From assembly GCA_003550325.1 (NCBI GenBank), contig QKWP01000257.1:1-64000 (forward strand): DNA of 64,000 nucleotides. The letters run 5' to 3'. Numbering within the stretch: position 1 is the first letter of the stretch; every line of letters starts with the position of its first letter. Below, in pieces: positions 57,796 through 64,000 of the stretch. The notes beneath the pieces are model-generated. The model searched no databases. It was not told the origin of the DNA and was given only the letters and a program-made list of their open reading frames with translations. The stretch is from Gigaspora rosea. Taxonomy: Eukaryota > Glomeromycota > Glomeromycetes > Diversisporales > Gigasporaceae. The position numbers were made by a program, and so were the translations under genes.

Positions 57796-58269
57796 CTTAA
57801 AGACTTTCAACTTGCGCCTACAAAATATGCAGATGTTATTCAATGGATACCTTTTCGTAAATTAAATACATAAAACATAATTTAGCAGTATGGATAGATG
57901 GCGGTTTTTCAGGATGATGGAAATTTCATAAATCACGTTCACCATATAGGGTTGCAGTTAGAAAATTTCCTAGCTCACAAAAGAATCCTGAAAATTTTTA
58001 GTAGATGTAAGTTTAAGTTACTGTAGTGTTTTAATATGTGATTTACTAATATATTATATATATTCTGTCTCATTTATTCTAAGGTTGAAGAATACATTAA
58101 TTCAAATAATGATCATAAATTATTTGGAGTTACTTCGCTTTCCACAGTGGATATATGGCAGTATTTGATGAGTTTTGTTTGTTATAAAAGAATTTCTAAT
58201 AATGGTCAATGCATACAATGTAAGAAATATAATACTTCTCTTGCCTGGTGTCAAACATGTAGGCCGTAG
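57796..58269 (+). pseudogene. kinase N-module remnants (array start)
   Basis: 57,796-58,006 reads 'LKDFQLAPTKYADVIQWIPF', then, shifted, a WIDGG block and VAVRKFPSSQ. This is the linker and N-lobe end of the kinase family, with the VALK-like lysine region. A GTAAGT intron (58,007-58,083) is followed by an exon with YINSNNDHKLFGVTSLSTVD and, after a shift, NNGQCIQCKKYNTSLAWCQT, the C-x-x-C...NTS-AWC-x-x-C leader. It then ends in a stop. Both parts are broken. Confidence 0.65.
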
Positions 58270-58499
58270 GTGATTGTTATTAAAAGCTAGCAGAATTATA
58301 ATAAAAGTGAATACTAACCATGTTTGCCAGTACGGTAATGATATCACGAGAAAAGTAATCATATTTGGTGCTTGATTATTAATTTCATGCATATGTTTTT
58401 GTATATTTAGATTTATCAGTCCTTGTCTTCTAGCCATCTTCTTTTGCAACACTTTCTGATTATTACATGGATTTCCTTGCTTGTGATGTAGGGATGTTA

Positions 58500-59290
58500 A
58501 GTAGTTCATAATGAACCGGTTCAGACCGGGTCAGAACCGGATTTTAGGATTAGAAATGATCAAAACCAATCCAGATCTCATAATTTGAATAGAGACACGA
58601 CGAATAGATTTAATATCATATGGAATGAATTTAAATAGATATAATTAAATTTGGTGTTTCAGCTTTAAAAATTCACAGTTGTTACTAGAATTAGGCTTAA
58701 TTCCAATTAATAAATGCTTAATTTGTATTTTTTTTACGCATTTAGAGTTTCAAATTACATTAAACTGCTAGAGTAGAACTGAATTTTAATTATTTCAGGA
58801 CCAGATATCACCAAAAATCGCTACCTGCGATGGGTTTTCTTCTTTTCGATCATGCGATACTCTATTATCTCGCACCCACATAGTGGAAATATTGTTATAA
58901 TTTACTACGTCCCATAAAGGTAAATTCTTTAAAAAATCAACTAACAAATTAAAATTTTCTTGATCAATTTTTTTTTTAATCATTGCAATATACATGAATA
59001 ATTTTTTTATATACAAAGTATAATATTAAGTTTATTTATACAAAATAATGATGATTTAAAAAAATTATGAAATATATAATACAAAATATAACAAATCAAA
59101 ATAATACAAAGTCTATCTATAATTTTAAAAGATTAAATTTCTTTAGTAGTACCAAATAAACTGACGAGTTTGGATGGTTTATTTTTTTTTATAAGTGAAA
59201 ATTAAGTTTAACTTATAAAAGAAATAAAACCGAACCAAACTCTAAACGGAACCGAATTTTGACCTAATAAAAGTTTAGAATTTGTAAGTA
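58500..59290. other. spacer without assigned gene
   Basis: 58,509-58,540 contains a ccggttcagaccgggt palindrome-like block recalling the hAT-like arm motifs at 24.0 kb. An open minus-strand frame at 58,795-59,016 has no recognisable family. Confidence 0.4.
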
Positions 59291-59297
59291 ATCAAAG

Positions 59298-59465
59298 AGA
59301 CCCTTGGGTGCCTCAACAAGACGCCTACTGTCAGCACTTGGTAGTGAAGACTATACTCTGAAAACCATCCCAACGGTCTTCAAACAGTCTCCTACAGACG
59401 AATCACGTGTTCCGACTGTGCTTACTACCGCATGGATCCAGGAACACTCAGAAGCTGTGTGTTAA
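59298..59465. other. GC-richer block, possible retroposon remnant
   Basis: Base composition here is near balanced in an otherwise AT-rich surround. No long frame is open. It may be a non-coding retroposon body like that at 48.4-49.1 kb, but I see no poly-A tail or target duplication. Confidence 0.35.
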
Positions 59466-59479
59466 TATATTAATGGGAG

Positions 59480-60115
59480 ATCATTACTTATCTTTTAGCA
59501 ACAGCATATCAGCAAGTATAAGAACTACGTAAATACAGTAATAAACAAAAAAGGATATTTCTAAATCAAAAGAAATATATTTAAAAAATATATAAGCGAA
59601 AATGTGTAGTAAAAGGTGTAAAATGTGTAAAATGTGTGTGAGTAAAAAGCGTAAAGAATTGAGAAGGCAAAAGGAGTTCCTTATATATATTTTTTGAAAC
59701 ATCTATTGGTTTACATTAACACGTGATTTCGATAAATTAGGAAAATTATGTAATTGTGCATATCATACTTAACTGCACTAACCAAAACAACAAATATGCA
59801 AATTTGCGCGTGTAATACAAACCGTTGTCTAAAGTCGTGTACCATATGACATTTTTGTGTAACCAAACAGAGTCGCGAAATTTTGTTTACACAGATCAGT
59901 CCGAAGAAGTCAAAAAACAAAAAAAAACGAAAGAACATAAAAACCTATCTTGGGCCATTAATAAAAAATGTCAGGAAGGCAATTTTACCTATGCTGGACC
60001 TAACCTTAACCCCAACCCTAATGCTAAACAGGCACTGACAGGAATTTTAACTAACATTTCAAATTAGCGCAAGGGAGACAAGTGATAAAAATTTTAGCAA
60101 TGATTTCATGGAAGA
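59480..60115. other. spacer without supported gene
   Basis: Open frames on both strands here are compositional. 'ccttaaccccaaccctaat' near 60,003 resembles degenerate telomeric sequence inside an 80-codon frame, which argues against that frame being a gene. Confidence 0.4.
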
Positions 60116-60118
60116 GCG

Positions 60119-60759
60119 TCAACTTAAGACAATAAATTATGCTAACGATAATGGAGAATGTGTACAGTCACGTACACCAGAGACTCGAAGCTTTTTATGA
60201 TTTAAAACGAGTAAGTTTAAGTCTATGGTATACAACATGATTAATATTCTTTAATTATATATATTTGTAAGATTGAAAGTCATTTAATTAAGAAAAACTA
60301 TGCAAATTCTAAATTAATTGGAATTACTAAAGGCTTATCCATTGATAAATATATGGCAGTATTTGATGAGTTTTACTATCGAAGAAATCTACGAATGGAC
60401 CTTGTTCGTATTGTAACCTATATAACACCTCTTCAGTATGGTTCCAAGCATGTGATCCTTTAAGACTAACACAAGGTGGACAAGTGGAAATAAGGATATC
60501 GATGATTACATTAAAGGATTTCAATTTAGAACAAAGAAATATGATGAAGCTTTTGAGTGGTTCCTTTTGACTAATTAGAAAATACACAGATGATTTATGA
60601 CAGAAAATTAGATACGAAGTTATTGGCACACTGGTAAATGGCAAACGATTAGTTTCTCAAAATAATGGGGTTTTCATTCGATCGCATATTCCATCATATT
60701 TGGTTACACTTATAACTTTTCCCAGTGATCAAATTAATGTTAAGGATTTTTTATTAGCC
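60119..60759 (+). pseudogene. kinase N-module, frameshifted
   Basis: A remnant DNGECVQSRTPETRS (60,148) precedes an exon starting after the acceptor atttgtaag (60,271). The exon reads SKLIGITKGLSIDKYMAVFD followed by EFYYR. After shifts come NGPCSYCNLYNTSSVW, ACDPLRLTQGG, 'LKDFNLEQR' and FFSIWLHL-like remnants, ending at a GTAAGT donor (60,760). The order is hinge-like TQN/EYMxVF, Cys-rich leader, linker, N-lobe. It has multiple stops. Confidence 0.6.
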
Positions 60760-60829
60760 GTAAGTTTCTTATTGTATATAATATTATTAATAAATTATAT
60801 ATTTATGTAAATCATGTAATATTTTTAAG

Positions 60830-61251
60830 GTTAATCGTTATATACTATTTGGACTTACTCAAAATATGACCACTAAAGAATATCTGATAGTATTTGATGA
60901 ACTTTTTTATAAAAGATCTCCTGATAATGGATTATGTGTACAATGTAAGAACTATAACATTTCTTTAGACTGGTGTCAACCATGTGATCCTCTAAAAGAA
61001 CTACTCAAATGGACCAGTGGGGGGACAAGAATATTGATAATTACATTAGACGATTTCAATTTAGCACTATAAAATATGATGAAGTCATTGAATGGACTCC
61101 GTTTGATAAATTAGAAAACGTACAGAAACTTTCTGACAAAGTTTTCAGTTATTTGTGTTGATGGAATGTGATTAATTTTAGAAAATAATATGCCGTTACA
61201 ATAATGACTTTTACCAGTTCGAAAAAGAGTTCTGTTGATTTTTTAAATGAA
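60830..61251 (+). pseudogene. kinase N-module, second copy
   Basis: The exon after atttttaag opens with YILFGLTQNMTTKEYLIVFD, then 'DNGLCVQCKNYNISLDWCQP', CDPLKELLKWTSG, a shift to NIDNYIRRFQFSTIKYDEVI and EWTPFDKLENVQKLSDK. It is the best-preserved Cys-rich leader of the array. It ends before a gtagat donor-like site. Confidence 0.65.
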
Positions 61252-61317
61252 GTAGATATTTTAATATATATAGCCTTATTAAAAATTTATATATTTACAT
61301 TATTTTATTTATTTTAG

Positions 61318-61776
61318 GTTGAAAAATATGCACAGTCAACTAATGCTTGTAAAATATTTGGAATTACTCAAAATACATTCAATGAATACATTATAAAAGA
61401 ACTCCGGATAATGGACTATGCGCACAATGTAAGAGTTATTACACTTCTTCAGCGTGGTGTTATCCGTGTGATACCCTAAAAATAACACATGGTTGGACGA
61501 GTGGAAATAATGACATTGATAATTGTATTAAAGATCTTCAACTTAATGCCACCAAATATGAGAATGTAATTGAGTGGATACGATACCATTTGATAAATTA
61601 AAATACATGCATAAGATTATTGACAAAGACTTATGTCTAAATTTTCAGCAGTATTGATAGATGGTATATGATTAAAAGATGATGGAAATTGCATACGTTC
61701 GCGTACACCACCATATATGGTTATACTCAAGACTTTACATAGCTCACAAATAAATTATATTAATTTGTTAAGGGAG
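61318..61776 (+). pseudogene. kinase N-module, third copy
   Basis: The exon after attttag reads VEKYAQSTNACKIFGITQNT followed by FNEYI. It shifts to leader and linker remnants (WTSGNNDIDN-like, 'YENVIEWIR'-like), then 'DDGNCIRSRTPPYMVILK' and TLHSSQINYINLLRE before a gtaggttt donor. The intron that follows holds a retroposon (61,790-62,019). Confidence 0.6.
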
Positions 61777-61789
61777 GTAGGTTTAATTT

Positions 61790-62019
61790 TTTTTTTATTT
61801 TTTTATTTTTTTTTTTTTTACCCCTTCTGAGGGGACGCCGGATGGCGTACTTTATTTAATAAACATTACATGATTAATTAATTATATTACTAAACTCTCT
61901 ATCTACTTTTTATTGAGATTATGTGTGTTTGTCCCCGTTAATTTGTTCGATTTATAACGTTTTAATATCTTAAACTCCTTCTCAATCCTATTCCTAACAC
62001 TTAAGGGAAGCGCAGGATA
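61790..62019 (-). mobile_element. 230-bp poly-A retroposon
   Basis: It is flanked by a 14-bp duplication ggtaggtttaattt (61,776-61,789 and 62,020-62,033). On the minus strand it ends with cgccatccggcg and cccctcagaagggg hairpins and a long poly-A (the T-run at 61,788-61,819). Target duplication plus poly-A indicates LINE-machinery retroposition. I see no tRNA-like boxes, so it may be a 5'-truncated copy. Confidence 0.8.
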
Positions 62020-62110
62020 GGTAGGTTTAATTTGAACAATATTTAATTTATGCAACATTATCAATTTATATTATTGCTCACACAAATTCTATAATATTTA
62101 AAGATAAAAG

Positions 62111-62565
62111 ATTATAAATTATTTGGATTTACACAAAATACCTTCACCAATGAATATATGCTTGTATTTGATAAGTTCTATAGCAGATCGTTCTATAATG
62201 GGAAATGCACTTCTTGTAACCAGTATAACACTTCTCCAGCTTGGTGTCATTCATGTGATCCCATAAGAGTATCTCAAGTGTCAGCAAGTGGAAATAAAGA
62301 CATTGACGAATATTTCAAAAGATTTTTACTTAAAGCCAATAGATATGAGGAGATTATTGAATGGATTCATTTTGATAGATTAGATAACATACATAATATG
62401 AGTAAGAAAAAATCTGATTAAGGGATTTTTGCAACTTGGTTAGATGGAGTAAGAACAGTCTCGCGCACTGGTGGTAATTGCACACTATCACGTATACCAT
62501 CATATCTGGTTGCACTTAAGACTTTCCCTAGTTCAAAAATAAATTCGGACGACTTTTTAAAAGAA
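62111..62565 (+). CDS. kinase N-module, fourth copy (nearly intact)
   Basis: It reads YKLFGFTQNTFTNEYMLVFD, then NGKCTSCNQYNTSPAWCHSC, DPIRVSQVSASGNKDIDEYF, YEEIIEWIHFDRLDNIHNM, a stop at 62,419-62,421, then 'GIFATWLDGVRTVSRTGGN', 'SRIPSYLVALKTFPSSK' and DFLKE at a GTAAGT donor. VALK carries the ATP-anchoring lysine position of the N-lobe. The glycine-rich loop is damaged by the stop. Compared with family members, everything C-terminal to helix C is missing before the next exon. Confidence 0.65.
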
Positions 62566-62654
62566 GTAAGTTTTAGTAATTAGTATTATTGCTTGTTTTT
62601 GGAATAAATTTACTAAAATTAATTTTTTTTTGCAAACTCAACAATTATCTGCAG

Positions 62655-63114
62655 CTAAAAAAAGATAAATTTAAAATATATGGTATAACACAGAATACAT
62701 CACCAATGAATATATGATAGTACAAGAGACATATAGAAGAAACTCTGATTATGGAGAGTGTATGGATTGCAAACGTCCTAATACTTCAAAGGCTTGGTGC
62801 CAATCATGCGATCCCATTAAAATCTCTGAAGGATGGACAAGCGGAAATAAGGTTATTGATAGTTGTATTAAAGAGTTCCAATTTGAAGCTACAGAATATG
62901 ATAAAGTAATTGAATGGATTCCTTTTTATAGGTTGAATAATATCAAAAGATTGGTGAGGGAGGATTCGAAGATGTATTTTCGGCAACATGGTTAGATGGT
63001 AAACGCAGAATTATTATGATAGAGAGATATATACATTCCGTCTTAAGCCAATTATGGTAGCTCTTAAGACTTTATTAAGTTCTCAAACAAGTTCCGCCGA
63101 TTTTTTACGAGAAG
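62655..63114 (+). pseudogene. kinase N-module, fifth copy
   Basis: It starts after ctgcag with FKIYGITQNT. A shift leads to 'IVQETYRRNSDYGECMDCKR', PNTSKAWCQSCDPIKISEG, WTSGNKVIDSCIKEFQ and 'YDKVIEWIPFYRLNNIKRL'. Another shift gives remnants of the WLDG and VALKTLLSSQTSSADFLREE blocks. Frames change at least twice. Confidence 0.6.
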
Positions 63115-63198
63115 AAAGTTATTTAATATGCAATTAGCCTTTCTTATCGAATAAAAATTTTTTACATGAATAATTTTTTGTTTTAATAAGTTTAAAAG

Positions 63199-63965
63199 CC
63201 ATATGGAATGTAGATTAACGGGCAATAAACTTGAAATATATGGACTAACTCAAAACACCGCTAGAAATCAATATTTAATGGTATTTCGGTATGCAAATAA
63301 TGGAAACCTTCGTCATTATTTGAGGTCAAATTTTAAAAAACATATTTGGAAGGGTAAATTATTACGACTAATTGACATTTCAAAAGATTTAATTAAAATT
63401 CATGAAGCAGGATACATTTATTGTGATTTTGATGGTGGAAATATACTGCAACGTCAAGAAGGATTATGGCTCGAAAAAATAATAAAGTCTTACATTGCAG
63501 ATCTTGGATTGTCACAAAATAATAAAGAGTCTATATTGAAAAAAGGGATCTATGGAGTTTTGCCTTATATTGCCCCAGAAATTTTGTTAGGTCAAAAGTA
63601 TACACAAACGACTGACATATATAGTTTTGGAGTTGTCATGGCAGAAATAACTACCGGAATTCCACCATTTGACGGCTATTTGTTTAATAATGATTTAGCG
63701 ATAGAAATTTGTCGTGGACTAAGATCAAAATTTGCACCAGGAACGCCTGATTTCTATATCAAATTAGCGGAATCATGTATGAACAAAAACGGCCTACTAC
63801 GAAAATGATTTTGATGAATTTTCAAAATGATATGATTTTATGAACGAACAGGATACGGTCGATGAAATTGACACGTTTGAGGAATCAGATGATGAATTAG
63901 ATGAAAAATTTGAAATAAATAATAAATTCTGGGAGCTGATGATATAATTGAACAGATACCAATAA
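63199..63965 (+). pseudogene. protein kinase, C-lobe exon of the array
   Basis: The exon after tttaaaag reads MECRLTGNKLEIYGLTQN, YLMVFRYANNGNLRHYL (hinge), HEAGYIYCDFDGGNIL (catalytic loop with Asp and Asn, no Arg, as usual in this RD-less family), YIADLGLS (DLG in place of DFG), GVLPYIAPEILLG (APE), TDIYSFGVVMAEITTG (helix F) and a C-lobe end. A shift at about 63,795 moves the 'KRPTTKMILMNF' end out of frame, and further shifts separate an acidic tail (EESDDELDEKFE). Activity is doubtful without an in-frame N-lobe. The gene runs toward the window end. Confidence 0.75.
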
Positions 63966-64000
63966 CAGAACAGAAAAATTTAGACAGTATATATAAAGCC

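Noticed and set aside
58120-58509. 129-codon minus-strand frame
   Set aside because: It is antisense to the recognisable kinase leader at 58,084-58,269.
59825-60067. 80-codon plus-strand frame
   Set aside because: It includes degenerate telomere-like repeats (NLNPNPN), has no domain, and the opposite strand is also open in part.
63199-63808. Calling this an intact active kinase
   Set aside because: The open frame lacks an in-frame N-lobe, the C-lobe end is shifted out of frame, and upstream modules are broken.

Overview
The window looks like a gene-poor, transposon-saturated stretch of nuclear DNA from an AT-rich fungus, most likely an arbuscular mycorrhizal fungus (Glomeromycotina, Rhizophagus-like). 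The evidence is the low GC, the long homopolymers and ATT microsatellites, and short introns with GTAAGT donors. It is also the protein families I recognise: Sel1 repeats, F-box and ribonuclease-inhibitor-like LRR proteins, TPR remnants, a tyrosine-kinase-like family with a Cys-rich NTS-AWC-CDP leader, and several high-copy transposase-like families. The organism call rests on family recognition, not on a search. I see no prokaryotic gene organisation, no rRNA, no canonical tRNA gene and no CRISPR array.

Layout. 1-8.6 kb: gene relics (MULE transposase, Sel1 protein, a Prp16-like helicase exon) among hairpin elements, a short hAT-like element and a 102-bp tandem repeat. 8.6-16.4 kb: a tandemly duplicated repeat whose copies carry a 1.53-kb TIR element, a 3.95-kb MULE-like element with 9-bp target duplications, and a 1.07-kb hAT-like element nested in the MULE-like element's gene. 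17.1-20.3 kb: a decayed high-copy gene with a RING-like C-terminus. 20.4-26.1 kb: MITEs, a 260-bp tandem repeat holding a TTAA-flanked element, and a 2.1-kb hAT-like element. 26.9-36.3 kb: a MULE transposase relic split by a 7.48-kb TA-flanked element with long terminal inverted repeats. The interior of that element is filled by one multi-exon gene with a FYRC/FYRN-like front half and a DDE-like back half. 36.3-42.6 kb: hairpin satellites broken by a 1.48-kb TIR element that itself contains a solo LTR. 43.9-46.6 kb: a minus-strand gene built from tandemly duplicated, phase-matched mini-exons. 48.4-49.1 kb: a tRNA-headed retroposon. 50.3-53.4 kb: LRR and F-box coding sequence with a fresh 104-bp frameshifting duplication. 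54.2-56.4 kb: a hAT-like element whose arms have grown into a 20-bp satellite with higher-order structure. 57.8-64 kb: a tandem array of kinase N-terminal/N-lobe exons ending in one kinase C-lobe, with a small retroposon inside one intron.

How it fits together. Nearly every coding sequence carries frameshifts or stops or is a transposon protein, so the window works mainly as a record of insertions. Target duplications and undisturbed paralogous sites let many insertions be ordered. The two regions most likely to hold something undescribed are the FYR-domain/DDE-like TIR element at 28,065-35,545 and the duplicated mini-exon gene at 43.9-46.6 kb. The kinase N-module array at 57.8-64 kb comes next.
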